Shown: positions 28,501 through 38,315 of the stretch, piece by piece
How positions within the stretch are numbered: the stretch's first letter is position 1
Layout of the letters: every line of letters starts with the position of its first letter
Assembly: GCA_905182735.1 (NCBI GenBank)
Contig: CAJJCT010000016.1
Span: 1-64,000 of the forward strand
Direction of reading: 5' to 3'
Source: Candidatus Marivariicella framensis
GTDB taxonomy: Bacteria > Bacteroidota > Bacteroidia > Flavobacteriales > Flavobacteriaceae
Length of the DNA: 64,000 nt
Notes under the pieces: model-generated
What the model saw: the letters and a program-made list of their open reading frames with translations, nothing else
What the model was told of the DNA's origin: nothing
Database searches by the model: none
Program-made: the position numbers and the translations under genes

Positions 28501-29220
28501 ATGAAAATACAATTTGATATTAGATTGCTTTTGATATTTAGTATAATTTTTTTGAATAAAGTATCATCGCAAGATGAAAAAATTAAAGAAATTCTCTTAA
28601 AATCTATAAATGCACATGGAGGCGAAGTAAACCTCAATAAAATAAAAAAAATTAAATATCTAAAAACCACATTTACTTATGATAAAATGGGTGATGTTGA
28701 AAACCAAATTAGACAAAAGATAACTCATGAACTTCATCCTTACTCAACTGAAATAGAATCAAATAATACACTTTTTAAAACAAACGGAATTGTTACTGAA
28801 ATAATTGAAGACGGGAACAATGTAAGTGATCTAAAATCTTTAAATAAAGCTAAATCAAATCTTGATGGTGCTTTTTATGTTTTTTGGCAACCCATGAAAT
28901 TAAAAGACACAGGTACGATAATAAAATATATGGGTGTAACTAGTTTACCTAACAAAAAAAATGTACACTCCTTAGAAGTGAGCTATCTTGATGGATCTGA
29001 CATATGGAATTTTTATTTTGACACAAGCACATATTTACTTATTGGAACTGAAGTAAATCATAATAATAAAGTGAGTTTAATATATACAACAGCTTTTAAT
29101 ACTACCGATTACGGTGTGTTTCATCATAAGAGAGAAAGCTATAAATTGACTGAAAATAGATCAAAATTAAGCATTCAAGCAAGTTATATTTATAATATTT
29201 TAGATGTTGTAAAAGAATAA
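28501..29220 (+). CDS. secreted protein, DUF6503-like (LolA-type fold)
   Basis: A 239-residue protein with a signal peptide (about 1-23). It has KSINAHGGEVNLNKIKKIKYLKTTF, then a series of beta strands with FYVFWQPMKLKDTG, LEVSYLDG and YGVFHHKRESY. The HGG motif and half-barrel layout resemble Bacteroidota DUF6503/LolA-like periplasmic proteins, which may carry lipids; that is a tentative placement. It is divergent from the DUF4440 gene with only 30 bp between starts, and trxB follows after 92 bp. Confidence 0.7.
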   Translation: MKIQFDIRLLLIFSIIFLNKVSSQDEKIKEILLKSINAHGGEVNLNKIKKIKYLKTTFTYDKMGDVENQIRQKITHELHPYSTEIESNNTLFKTNGIVTEIIEDGNNVSDLKSLNKAKSNLDGAFYVFWQPMKLKDTGTIIKYMGVTSLPNKKNVHSLEVSYLDGSDIWNFYFDTSTYLLIGTEVNHNNKVSLIYTTAFNTTDYGVFHHKRESYKLTENRSKLSIQASYIYNILDVVKE

Positions 29221-29278
29221 TTTATTAACACATAACGAATACTTATTACAAACACTTATTTAGTTAACCATTAAATTT

Positions 29279-29286
29279 TACATTTG
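29279..29286 (+). promoter_or_regulatory. -7 box for trxB
   Basis: TACATTTG is an exact -7 box 26 bp before the trxB start. It overlaps an inverted repeat ATTTGAA, 5 bp, TTCAAAT (29282-29300), a possible operator. The -33 box is not clear. Confidence 0.5.
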
Positions 29287-29312
29287 AAATCAATTCAAAT
29301 TTAAATATTTTC

Positions 29313-30251
29313 ATGGACATTATAGAAACGTTAATTATTGGAAGTGGTCCTGCTGGATATACAGCTGCCATATATGCTGCTCGGGCTGACCTTAAGCCAA
29401 TTATGTATACTGGAATGGAGCCTGGAGGTCAATTAACAACAACGACTGAAGTTGATAATTTTCCTGGCTATCCCAATGGAATTGATGGGCCAACTATGAT
29501 GGTTCAACTTCAACAACAAGCTGAACGATTTGGAACTGAAGTTAGAATTGGACATGTTTCTAAAGTAGAACTTGCCTCAAATAAAGGAGGAATTCACAAA
29601 GCATGGGTAGATGAAAGAACAGAGCTACACGCAAAGACTATTATCATAAGTACAGGAGCTACGGCAAAATATCTTGGAATTGAAAGTGAACAAAGACTAA
29701 GAGGTGGCGGAGTTTCAGCATGTGCAGTTTGTGATGGCTTTTTTTATAAAGGACAGGATGTTGCAATTGTTGGTGGAGGAGACACAGCGGCAGAGGAAGC
29801 TACATATCTATCTAATATTTGCAATAAGGTAACTATGCTTGTTAGAAAAGGTGAAATGAAAGCGTCTAAAGCTATGCAACACAGAGTTACTAATACAGAA
29901 AACATAGACTTGAGATATTTTTCTGAAATTGATGAAGTCTTGGGGAATCAAGTTGTTGAGGGACTTCGTATTCTAAATAATAAAACTGGTGAAAAAGAAG
30001 AGATTGAAATAACAGGACTTTTTATTGCAATTGGACATAAGCCTAATACTGAAATTTTTCAGCATCAGTTAGAAATGGATGAAGGAGGATACTTAATAAC
30101 TGAAGGAAAAAACACTAAAACGAATAAGCCTGGTGTTTTTGCCTCTGGAGATGTTCAAGACAAGGAATATCGACAAGCTGTAACTGCTGCTGGAACTGGA
30201 TGCATGGCAGCACTAGATGCCGAAAGATATATTAATAGTTTGAAAAACTAA
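29313..30251 (+). CDS. trxB: thioredoxin-disulfide reductase
   Basis: TrxB passes electrons from NADPH to thioredoxin. The 312-residue protein has the N-terminal FAD motif GSGPAGYTAAIYAARA (10-25), the redox-active CAVC (137-140), the NADPH motif VGGGDTAAEEATYL and the closing FASGDVQDKEYRQAVTAAGTGCMAALDAE. All key residues are present and length is normal. The 3' end overlaps the convergent DUF5916 gene by 4 bp. Confidence 0.97.
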   Translation: MDIIETLIIGSGPAGYTAAIYAARADLKPIMYTGMEPGGQLTTTTEVDNFPGYPNGIDGPTMMVQLQQQAERFGTEVRIGHVSKVELASNKGGIHKAWVDERTELHAKTIIISTGATAKYLGIESEQRLRGGGVSACAVCDGFFYKGQDVAIVGGGDTAAEEATYLSNICNKVTMLVRKGEMKASKAMQHRVTNTENIDLRYFSEIDEVLGNQVVEGLRILNNKTGEKEEIEITGLFIAIGHKPNTEIFQHQLEMDEGGYLITEGKNTKTNKPGVFASGDVQDKEYRQAVTAAGTGCMAALDAERYINSLKN

Positions 30252-32407
30252 TTGCCTATTAAATATTGGAATTTTAAATAGAGTTGGGCTGATTCAGAAG
30301 TAAATTTTTTATTAGCCTCTGCTCTACTATATCCAATGTTTCCTCCAATATAAAACAAAGTGAATGGATTTGGGTTCCATTTAATTAATGGTTGAGAGAA
30401 AAAGGTTTTATCAAAATCATCATATTCTGTAATTAATCTTATTGAAAAATCTCTATTAAATTGATAATTGAAGTTAATTCGAGTAATGTATCCTTTATAA
30501 TATAATGCTCCATCTACCTTATTTCTTAATTCACTATATCTTAAAATTGGACTAATTCGAAACTTATCTGATAATTGGAAGGAATTAAAGGTTCTAATAT
30601 TTAATTCATCTCCTAGGGCTAATTCATCTAGATTATAGCCTATTTGATCGCCCATTCCAATTCCAAATCTTAATGTTACAATCTCTGATGGACTGTAATT
30701 GACCATCCAGCCTATAGAATTTAAGTTTTTTGGATTAAAACCTTCAAATTCATTGTTAAATTGATGATTAAATTTAAATCCCGTCCGTAAATTATTCTTC
30801 ATAATCAATTCCCCTCTTAGCTCAATTCCAGAACTTTTTTGAAAATTATCATAATTAAATTGTCCCCACAACGCTGTCCCTATATTAGCTTGCTGAATAA
30901 AATTATTTCCATAATAAATATAGTTTTGACTAAATTCTATTTCTCTGTAAGAATTTTTGGTTACAAAACCAAGTGGAGTTCTGTATAAAGGAGATAATTG
31001 TTTGTAGCCAATAGAGGACTCCCAATTTTGTGTAGTTCGACTTAAATCAAAAAGGACTGCATCTCCACTATAAGACTCACCGTCTAACCTTAATGATCTA
31101 CTCTTTATAAAACCATCCTGTTCAATCCAATCGTTTTCAGGTTCATTGGTAATACTTTTATTTAATTCAAAATTAACAGTATATGATTTTAAAAATTGAT
31201 GCCGGCCTGACAAACCAAATGTATGATCACTTCCACCACCTTTCAAAATTCGATTTGTTATTAACGCACCAAAATTTGATCCTTTGCTATAATTTCTTTG
31301 ATACCTTAAAATATTTGAAAAATTTTCTCTCCCCTCTCCACTATATGACTGGTTTTCTCCTCCAATTATGTAAGCAGTTTTAGTATCATATGCCGCTAAC
31401 CAATATATACGTTGTTTTTCATCCTGATGAATCAACTTAGTAGAAAGAATAGGTTGATTTATCATTCGAGTATGAACTGTATTAAGCTCAGTACTAACTA
31501 AATCAGCTCCTTCATTAAAAAAAGGTCTTCTCTCAGGGTAAAAAATAGCAAAAGTAGCATTTACATTAATTTGAGATACATCAGCCTCAACTTGAGAAAA
31601 ATCAGGATTAATAGTATACTCTAAAGATGTTGAATAACTTAAATCTGCTCTTCCACTTAATCCAAAACTAAATTTTGGTTTCCCATATCTGATAGAGTTT
31701 TCATCTGCATTTCCTTCGACTCCACTATAAACATAAGGCAATAAGTTAAGTCTTAGCTTTGGTTTAATGTTTTTAAAAACAAGTTCATTTTTGGCTTGAC
31801 ATGTAATACAAGGATTGTTTCTGTCAATTGGAAAATCCATATTCTGACTTTCAACTCCATTTGCAAAAATTTTACGATAAAAAGAAGTTTTCCACTTTAA
31901 TATAGATTTATTTTTAAATTGAAAAGTAGAAAAAGGAACTTTCAATTCTACTTGATACCCGTTATCAAATATCTGTGCTTTATTTTCAAACATAACATCA
32001 AAGGAAGGGTCTCCATCATTCCTATTAAATTTCATGTCCATTTGACTTCCATCAGCATTACTTCCTAAGCATATCATATATCTACCATCACCAAATGTAT
32101 CAATACAAATCATTACAAAATCATCTTGCCAAGCTTCATCACGATTTCGAATCGAACTTCTCAACTTGTCTTTTGGAATATCAGCTAAAAATCCAATATA
32201 CATATGAGTTGATGAATATGCGACATAAGCCTTTGTTTTATAAAAAGAAGGAGTGTTATTTCCAGGCTCAATTTCATAAGAAATATCAAAAGAAGGGAAA
32301 TTAGACCACTCATCAGTGTTTACGACACCGTCAAAGTTTATTGGATCTAGATTTTGACCATAAATTTGTAATGAAATTAAAATTAATAATAAGCGTGCTT
32401 TTTTCAT
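30248..32407 (-). CDS. DUF5916 outer-membrane protein with CBM9-like N-terminus
   Basis: A 719-residue protein with a signal peptide (about 1-17). Residues about 20-195 resemble a carbohydrate-binding module family 9/DOMON-like domain (TKAYVAYSSTHMYIGFLA, then RNRDEAWQDDFVMICIDTF and FSTFQFKN). The rest matches the Bacteroidota DUF5916 barrel (FAIFYPERRPFFNEGADL is a signature segment) and ends in LYLKFQYLIGN. Members are often near exopeptidase or polysaccharide genes but function is unknown. It is preceded by a 138-bp gap with a 7-bp hairpin (32517-32535). Confidence 0.88.
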   Translation of the reverse strand: MKKARLLLILISLQIYGQNLDPINFDGVVNTDEWSNFPSFDISYEIEPGNNTPSFYKTKAYVAYSSTHMYIGFLADIPKDKLRSSIRNRDEAWQDDFVMICIDTFGDGRYMICLGSNADGSQMDMKFNRNDGDPSFDVMFENKAQIFDNGYQVELKVPFSTFQFKNKSILKWKTSFYRKIFANGVESQNMDFPIDRNNPCITCQAKNELVFKNIKPKLRLNLLPYVYSGVEGNADENSIRYGKPKFSFGLSGRADLSYSTSLEYTINPDFSQVEADVSQINVNATFAIFYPERRPFFNEGADLVSTELNTVHTRMINQPILSTKLIHQDEKQRIYWLAAYDTKTAYIIGGENQSYSGEGRENFSNILRYQRNYSKGSNFGALITNRILKGGGSDHTFGLSGRHQFLKSYTVNFELNKSITNEPENDWIEQDGFIKSRSLRLDGESYSGDAVLFDLSRTTQNWESSIGYKQLSPLYRTPLGFVTKNSYREIEFSQNYIYYGNNFIQQANIGTALWGQFNYDNFQKSSGIELRGELIMKNNLRTGFKFNHQFNNEFEGFNPKNLNSIGWMVNYSPSEIVTLRFGIGMGDQIGYNLDELALGDELNIRTFNSFQLSDKFRISPILRYSELRNKVDGALYYKGYITRINFNYQFNRDFSIRLITEYDDFDKTFFSQPLIKWNPNPFTLFYIGGNIGYSRAEANKKFTSESAQLYLKFQYLIGN

Positions 32408-32545
32408 ATTACTAAATAAGTTTTTATGTCCATACTATAATTTGTTGAAAGAAGGTAATTAAATGTTTACTTTTAAAATAAAATTAAATATTTTACGAAT
32501 GTAATATATAAAATGGTACTATGCAATACATAGTAAGTAATTTAA

Positions 32546-32728
32546 TTATTGCTCTATAGATGACGCATTAAAAAACTTAAGTATCTCTGAATGGAAAGAA
32601 AATTTAATTAAAATAGGATTGCAACACACTTCACAGTCTTCTATATACTCACTTTGACTTAAAGATGAATCAATCAACATTGATATTTGTTTCCAACAAT
32701 GGGGACATTGAAAAAATTGTTCAATCAT
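32546..32728 (-). CDS. CPXCG-motif cysteine-rich protein
   Basis: A 60-residue zinc-ribbon-like protein. Cysteines are at 8 and 11 (QCPHCWKQ) and at 32, 35 and 36 (YIEDCEVCCNPI), the arrangement of the CPXCG family (Pfam PF14255). Function is unknown in the family. Its start overlaps the 3' end of the ABC-F gene by 8 bp, so it is likely translated from the same message. Confidence 0.9.
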   Translation of the reverse strand: MIEQFFQCPHCWKQISMLIDSSLSQSEYIEDCEVCCNPILIKFSFHSEILKFFNASSIEQ

Positions 32729-34646
32729 TGTTTTTGATTATTTTTTCTAACTTTTTATGTTCTAATTCCCAAATATCAATATTATCTTGAAGTTCTTTTT
32801 TTTGTGCATGATATTTATCAAAAAAATCAGTAGAAGCAATAGTTTTTTCATAATTAATTTCCAACTCCAGATCAATAGCTTTAATTTTTTTTTCAAGCAT
32901 ATCAATTTTATTTTCTAACTTATTAATCCTACTCTTTGTATTGTTAATTTTTTTTTGATTTAAATAATCACCTGCATTATTTTTGTTTTCAGAAGGGTTA
33001 GTCTCTGTATTTTTATGATTACTTATTTCTGTAAAATTTTTAATATTTTTCTCTTCTAAATATGATTTTACTCCCCCTAAATGCATTTTTACTTTTTGAT
33101 CTTTGAATTCAAGAACAAGATCACATAACTCATCAAGAAAATCTCTATCATGAGAAACAAGAATTAAAGTGCCTTGAAATTTATTCAAGGCTTGTTTAAG
33201 TATGTCTTTTGAAGCTATGTCAAGATGATTAGTTGGCTCATCCATAACTAGAACATTAAAAGGTTGAAGAAGTAATTTGCAAAGAGCTAATCTATTTCTC
33301 TCACCTCCTGATAAAACACTAACTTTTTTATCTACATCATCTCCTCTAAAAAGGAAAGCTCCTAAAATATCTCTTACAGAACTTCTATTTTTTTCAGTAG
33401 CCGCTTCTTGAACCGTCTCCAAAATTGTTAATTGACCATCTAAATACTCTGATTGATTTTGAGCAAAATATCCTATTTCAACATTATGCCCCAACTTAAG
33501 GTTTCCTTGATATTTTATTTCTCCTACTATTATTTTTGCTAAAGTAGATTTCCCTTGGCCATTTTGACCTACAAATGCAATTTTAGATCCACGTTCAAGA
33601 AGTAAATCAACATTTTTAAAGACAATATTTTCTCCATATTGCTTGGACACTCTTTCTGATTCCAATATTGTCTTTCCCGGTTGCTTACTAACTGGAAAAT
33701 TCAATTTCATGGTTTGTGTTTCTTCTTGATCTACTTCAATTCTATCAATTTTATCAAGCTTTTTGATTAAGGATTGTGCCATACTAGCCTTAGAAGCTTT
33801 AGCTCTAAATCGTTCAATTAACTTTTCTGTATCCTGAATCTGTTTGTCTTGATTTTTTTTAGCTGATTTTTGTTGTTCAATTATCTCTTGGCGAAGCTTA
33901 AGATATTCTGAATAAGACTTTTTAAAATCATAAATGTGTTTTTGAATAATCTCAATAGTTCTGTTAGTAACATTGTCTAAAAATATTCTATCATGAGATA
34001 CTAATAAAACAGCTCCTTTATATTTCATTAAAAATTGCTCTAGCCAAATAATTGAGTCAATATCTAAATGATTAGTAGGCTCATCCAATAATAAAATATC
34101 ATTTTCTCTAAGTAAAAGTTTAGCTAACTCAATTCTCATTCTCCACCCTCCAGAAAACTCTTCTGTTGGTTTATCAAATTCAATGCTTTTAAAACCCAAT
34201 CCTAGTAGAATTCTTTCTGTCTTCGCTTTGTAATGGTAACCTCCTAATAGTTCATAATTAGATGTAGATTCTGTCAACTCTATTATTAAACCTGAATACT
34301 CTTCACTCTCATAATCATTTCTAATTTCTAACTGGTGATTTATAAAGTCTTGTCTTTTTTCAATTTCTAATATTTCTTTAAAAGCTTTATAAGCCTCTTC
34401 AAGAACACTCCCAGTATTATGAAAGTCTAAGTCTTGCGGTAAATATCCTATTTTGCATTGTTTTTCTATTGCAAAACTTCCACTGGTTGGAGTTTGTTCT
34501 TGAGCTATAAGTTTTAAAAGTGTTGACTTTCCTGCTCCATTTTTTCCAATTAATGCTACTCTATCTCCTTGACCAAGTCTAAAATTTAGATTATCAAATA
34601 AAGTAAAACCTCCAAAGGAAACTCCTATATTTTGTGCACTTAACAT
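32721..34646 (-). CDS. ABC-F family ATPase (Uup-like)
   Basis: A 641-residue soluble protein with two ABC domains and no membrane segment. Walker A motifs are GKNGAGKST (34-42) and GQNGQGKST (about 353-361). Signature motifs are FSGGWRMRIELAKLL and LSGGERNRLALCKLL; both have DEPTNHLDI. A charged linker of about 80 residues joins the domains, and the C-terminal 90 residues form a coiled coil (SRINKLENKIDMLEKKIK), as in Uup. ABC-F proteins act on ribosomes; some bacterial members give antibiotic resistance, but this one looks like the housekeeping type. Confidence 0.94.
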   Translation of the reverse strand: MLSAQNIGVSFGGFTLFDNLNFRLGQGDRVALIGKNGAGKSTLLKLIAQEQTPTSGSFAIEKQCKIGYLPQDLDFHNTGSVLEEAYKAFKEILEIEKRQDFINHQLEIRNDYESEEYSGLIIELTESTSNYELLGGYHYKAKTERILLGLGFKSIEFDKPTEEFSGGWRMRIELAKLLLRENDILLLDEPTNHLDIDSIIWLEQFLMKYKGAVLLVSHDRIFLDNVTNRTIEIIQKHIYDFKKSYSEYLKLRQEIIEQQKSAKKNQDKQIQDTEKLIERFRAKASKASMAQSLIKKLDKIDRIEVDQEETQTMKLNFPVSKQPGKTILESERVSKQYGENIVFKNVDLLLERGSKIAFVGQNGQGKSTLAKIIVGEIKYQGNLKLGHNVEIGYFAQNQSEYLDGQLTILETVQEAATEKNRSSVRDILGAFLFRGDDVDKKVSVLSGGERNRLALCKLLLQPFNVLVMDEPTNHLDIASKDILKQALNKFQGTLILVSHDRDFLDELCDLVLEFKDQKVKMHLGGVKSYLEEKNIKNFTEISNHKNTETNPSENKNNAGDYLNQKKINNTKSRINKLENKIDMLEKKIKAIDLELEINYEKTIASTDFFDKYHAQKKELQDNIDIWELEHKKLEKIIKNND

Positions 34647-34650
34647 AAAT

Positions 34651-35697
34651 TTATACTTCTTTTTTTTTGAGTGTAAATCTGCGAATATCTATTGAGGTAG
34701 ACAAAGCTTTATCCAAAAAAATATAATTATAAAGAAACTCAGATAGTCGAGGAGCTATAAGAGAACCTCTAGTTCCTAAACCATTGAAAATATAGATGTT
34801 ATCAAATTCCAGATGTGACCCTAATAATGGTCTACGATCTATAACTGTTGGTCGAATTTGAGCATCATGACTAATAACTTCAAAAGGAATATTTAATTTT
34901 TCTTGTAGTTCAGATAAAAGCTCATTTTTAGCAGACAAAGATTTTTCAGCAGTTTTATCATTATTATTAAATGTTGCTCCAATCCAAAAAAGACTTTGCC
35001 CTAGAGGAACTATGAAAAACTTACCTTTCCATATGGCTTTTTCAGAAAGTTTGTAAGATCTGATAACAAGCATTTCGCCTTTATTACCGACTAAAGGAAG
35101 GTAACTAAAAAAGGGATTGTTTTTCATACCATAGCCCTCACAAAAAATTATATTTTTATATGAATTATCATTATAAGTGACTTCACCTCTTTTAAATTTT
35201 AAATTTGAGTAATTAAAAACTTCTCTTTTGTAGTTACCCTTCAAAACATATTGATATTTTTTTATTATCTCTTTAAAATTCAACCTGCCAACATTTTTTA
35301 GTGTTCCAAAACCATTAGGTGTGTTTATCTCATCTACATTTTTTAAAACTATCTTTTTATTTAAAAAAAATTTCAAATTGTTTTTGTCGAAAGCCTCAGA
35401 CCATTTATTGTGTTCGCTTAAGCTTGAGAAAATTCTATTAATACCTGTTTTATTGTAAACATTATATCCTAAGAGGTTTGATATTTCTTTATAAAAGGGT
35501 AAAGCATATTCAAAAAAATCTTTTCCTTCCCATGACATATTATATCGTTTTAAAACGGTTGGATTCAAAACGCCACCAGCAACAAGACTAGAACTGTTTT
35601 CTGAAGAATCAATTACGTGAAAAGATATTTTATTTCTTCGCAATTGATGGGCTATAGAAAGGCCAGCAATTCCAAATCCTACAATTAAAGTATTCAT
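34651..35697 (-). CDS. FAD-dependent oxidoreductase (DAO family)
   Basis: A 348-residue flavoprotein of the D-amino-acid oxidase superfamily. It begins with the FAD-binding LIVGFGIAGLSIAHQL (GxGxxG at 7-12), has GGVLNPT and LPLVGNKGEML in the middle, and closes with RPLLGSHLEFDNIYIFNGLGTRGSLIAPRLSE. Substrate is unknown; oxidation of an amine or amino acid is likely. It is 4 bp upstream of the ABC-F gene and separated from gldN by a strong terminator, so it belongs to the ABC-F unit. Confidence 0.88.
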   Translation of the reverse strand: MNTLIVGFGIAGLSIAHQLRRNKISFHVIDSSENSSSLVAGGVLNPTVLKRYNMSWEGKDFFEYALPFYKEISNLLGYNVYNKTGINRIFSSLSEHNKWSEAFDKNNLKFFLNKKIVLKNVDEINTPNGFGTLKNVGRLNFKEIIKKYQYVLKGNYKREVFNYSNLKFKRGEVTYNDNSYKNIIFCEGYGMKNNPFFSYLPLVGNKGEMLVIRSYKLSEKAIWKGKFFIVPLGQSLFWIGATFNNNDKTAEKSLSAKNELLSELQEKLNIPFEVISHDAQIRPTVIDRRPLLGSHLEFDNIYIFNGLGTRGSLIAPRLSEFLYNYIFLDKALSTSIDIRRFTLKKKEV

Positions 35698-35720
35698 TAT
35701 TATTTAGCTTTTGTTCAAAA

Positions 35721-35749
35721 AAAAAGCGTCTCATTCTGAGACGCTTTTT
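35721..35749 (-). terminator. bidirectional terminator below gldN
   Basis: AAAAAGCGTCTCA and TGAGACGCTTTTT form a 13-bp perfect stem with a TTC loop, with A/T tracts on both sides. It ends the leftward gldKLMN transcript and is the best intrinsic terminator in the window. Confidence 0.92.
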
Positions 35750-35766
35750 TTTTAATATGATTTCTA

Positions 35767-36693
35767 TTAGTTATTCCACATGTCTTGTTCATAATCACGA
35801 ATTACATTTTTAATTCTTTCAGACTCTAAAAGTTGACGAAGAGCATCTTCGTATATGTAGTCCTTAATTTCTCTATCATTATATGGATTTTCTTCCTTAT
35901 AAATTACAGAGTTAAAACGTCTTGTGTTGAGCATTAAGTCAAAAGTTATTGGTTGAGAGGCATTTCTAGAATTAAATATTTCTGAACCATTTAATGCTAG
36001 TCTTGCATTTGGAAACCAAACCCAGAATAGAGGAACTGCATCCAAATCTTTAATATCTTTCGGAAAATCTTGAGCATCATTATTTGCCCTTGTACTCGCA
36101 ACAACTGCTGTAGGAGCAATACCTAATAATCTATATTTAAGTTCTCCCAATCGTTTATCAAAATACCAAGTTCCCTTAATCAGGTAGGAGTCTATCTCCT
36201 CTTTTCCAATTTCATAAGTAGAATATTCTTGAGATTCAGGAGATTCGTCATTGGGTACGCCAGCATTAAAATTCTTTCTTCCTAGTTTGTTAAGCTCCCT
36301 ACTTTTTAAATACCCTTTAATGACATCTGGAGAACGTTTTGTAGTGAAATATCCATCTTCATATACTTCAGTTATATTACCATTCAATATATTTTCCCAA
36401 AGAACATCAAAAAGAGGTTTTCTTGTAGGGTCAACATTAGCTACTGGATAATAAAATGGGAAATTGATGCGTTCATCTAAATCAATTTTTTCCCAAACAG
36501 TCTTAGACCACATAACATCTCTATCGTCTACATAACCATAAGCCAAAGGCTCATTGTCGCTTGTTAATAATTGTTGTTCATTTAATTTTCCTATTTCTTG
36601 AGGAATAACAGCGTTGAGTAAGTTAGACTGACCATAAAAAACAGTAGGGCTACCTATAATTAGAAATATTAAAATAAATGACAACTTTCTCAT
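35767..36693 (-). CDS. gldN: gliding motility/type IX secretion protein GldN
   Basis: GldN (PorN) is a periplasmic T9SS component that works with GldK in a ring on the outer membrane. The 308-residue protein has a signal peptide (1-22) and the family's DDRDVMWSKTVWEKIDLDERINFPFYYP block near residues 57-84, and ends with the conserved-looking acidic IRDYEQDMWNN. It is the last gene of gldKLMN, 4 bp after gldM and before a strong terminator. Confidence 0.95.
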   Translation of the reverse strand: MRKLSFILIFLIIGSPTVFYGQSNLLNAVIPQEIGKLNEQQLLTSDNEPLAYGYVDDRDVMWSKTVWEKIDLDERINFPFYYPVANVDPTRKPLFDVLWENILNGNITEVYEDGYFTTKRSPDVIKGYLKSRELNKLGRKNFNAGVPNDESPESQEYSTYEIGKEEIDSYLIKGTWYFDKRLGELKYRLLGIAPTAVVASTRANNDAQDFPKDIKDLDAVPLFWVWFPNARLALNGSEIFNSRNASQPITFDLMLNTRRFNSVIYKEENPYNDREIKDYIYEDALRQLLESERIKNVIRDYEQDMWNN

Positions 36694-36697
36694 AATT

Positions 36698-38290
36698 TTA
36701 TCTTATTACAATACGAATACCTGCAACTCTTTCAAAAAGATACTTTGGGTTTTGTGGGTTTCTAACTTTAATATCAAAAATCTCAATAACCTGACCTTTT
36801 CTTGCAGATTTAAGAGCTGATTTAGCATTTGCATTTAATCTATTACCATTAACTGAAACAGGAGCCTTTCCAGGCACTTGAAATTGAAAACTTAGTACTT
36901 GAAGTTTTATATCGAAATCAAAATCTATTATGGATGCTCCTACATTTGAATTTTCAACATCAGATTTACTCAAACTAATTCTCCCAACTTCTCCTCTAAT
37001 TATTGCAGATGGAGCAGGAATATCTTTTATTCGGTATTTGGTTGATGTTGATACCGGTTGACCATCAGGTAAAGTAGCGCTTGCCCTTATAGACACTTCA
37101 AATCCTTTTTGAGGAATCATAACATATTTAGAACCTTTAACTTTTCTAAGTCCAGGTGCTCTTGCTGTAATTTTATTATTAGCAATACCTGCTATAGAAA
37201 TTGTCATAGGGTTTGGTATTCCTCGATAGACTACATTCATTTTATCAGCTGAAATAACTGCAGAACTAGGTTTAGCTATTACAGGAAAAGATTGTTTTAC
37301 TGCAATATTAGATTCAATTCCATCATTTAAAAAGACAAGATCTCCAAGAATTTCATGGTCTCCAGGTTTACCCGTTATGATGTTTAATTTTACTCCACCA
37401 GGAATAAGTGTATAATCTCCTTCTTTTAATTTTACTCCATCAATAGTTAAATTCACAGAATTAGGATTTTGAGCTCCACCTTTTCTTCCTAAAATAACAC
37501 TACCATCAAAAGTTTCACCTTGATAATAAGCACCTTTTTCAGTTTTTAAAAGTGTTATATAGTTTGACTCAGTAACACCAGACTCTAGCTCTAGCTCTTT
37601 ACCTAAAAGGGTCTGTAAAACATCATGTTCCGTTGCTTTAATATCTCCTTGAATCATAGTTAGCTTAGCTAAAGAAGAAACTAAAGGAAAACCTTCATAA
37701 TTTGCAGCTAACCAGGGCTGGGTTGTTCCATCTTTGTTTACTATTTGATTTTCCTGATCCTTTATATAATCTCCTGTATAAAAACGCTCTTCTACAAGGC
37801 CAATATATTCAGAATATTGACTTCCAAAAACTTGAATAACAGTAGCCTTATAATTTATCATACTTTGTATAAAATCTTCACCTTCTTCAGAAACACCGCC
37901 AGAATCAAAGAAAATAAGATCTAAAGCCTCACCCTTATCCATTTCTGAATATTTTTCAAGTTCTGGATCTTTAATTCTTTGTTTTTCTGTTATTCTACTT
38001 TTAATTTCTTTTATTTTATCATAAAACGCATCAGACTCATTTTTTATTTCTTTTGATGTTCTATCGTGACCTATCCACTTTCCTTCTTTTTCAGCTGCAT
38101 TTGTACTTATTTTATCATAATAAACATCATTACTTTGGTCTAACCGAATATTAGCCGATTGTATCTTTTTAAACATTTGTCCAAACCCATCTAATACTTC
38201 TTTACCCACATTTAATGCAAGCATAGTAATAAATACTAAATACATTAAGCTAATAAGCTTCTGCCTGGGTGTTTCTTTTGCTCCTGCCAT
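36698..38290 (-). CDS. gldM: gliding motility/type IX secretion motor protein GldM
   Basis: GldM forms, with GldL, the proton-driven motor of the T9SS. The 530-residue protein has one N-terminal transmembrane helix (about 12-32; the sequence starts MAGAKETPRQKLISLMYLVF), followed by a long periplasmic part with several beta domains. The last domain contains VSVNGNRL and ends RVAGIRIVIR. The length is normal for the family. It follows gldL by 25 bp and precedes gldN by 4 bp. Confidence 0.96.
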   Translation of the reverse strand: MAGAKETPRQKLISLMYLVFITMLALNVGKEVLDGFGQMFKKIQSANIRLDQSNDVYYDKISTNAAEKEGKWIGHDRTSKEIKNESDAFYDKIKEIKSRITEKQRIKDPELEKYSEMDKGEALDLIFFDSGGVSEEGEDFIQSMINYKATVIQVFGSQYSEYIGLVEERFYTGDYIKDQENQIVNKDGTTQPWLAANYEGFPLVSSLAKLTMIQGDIKATEHDVLQTLLGKELELESGVTESNYITLLKTEKGAYYQGETFDGSVILGRKGGAQNPNSVNLTIDGVKLKEGDYTLIPGGVKLNIITGKPGDHEILGDLVFLNDGIESNIAVKQSFPVIAKPSSAVISADKMNVVYRGIPNPMTISIAGIANNKITARAPGLRKVKGSKYVMIPQKGFEVSIRASATLPDGQPVSTSTKYRIKDIPAPSAIIRGEVGRISLSKSDVENSNVGASIIDFDFDIKLQVLSFQFQVPGKAPVSVNGNRLNANAKSALKSARKGQVIEIFDIKVRNPQNPKYLFERVAGIRIVIR

Positions 38291-38315
38291 TTTCTATGCT
38301 TTAAGTTTTAGTTAT

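Noticed and set aside
32517-32535. 7-bp hairpin TACTATG/CATAGTA between the CPXCG and DUF5916 genes
   Set aside because: It has no adjacent T-tract in either direction and is short, so I could not support a terminator.
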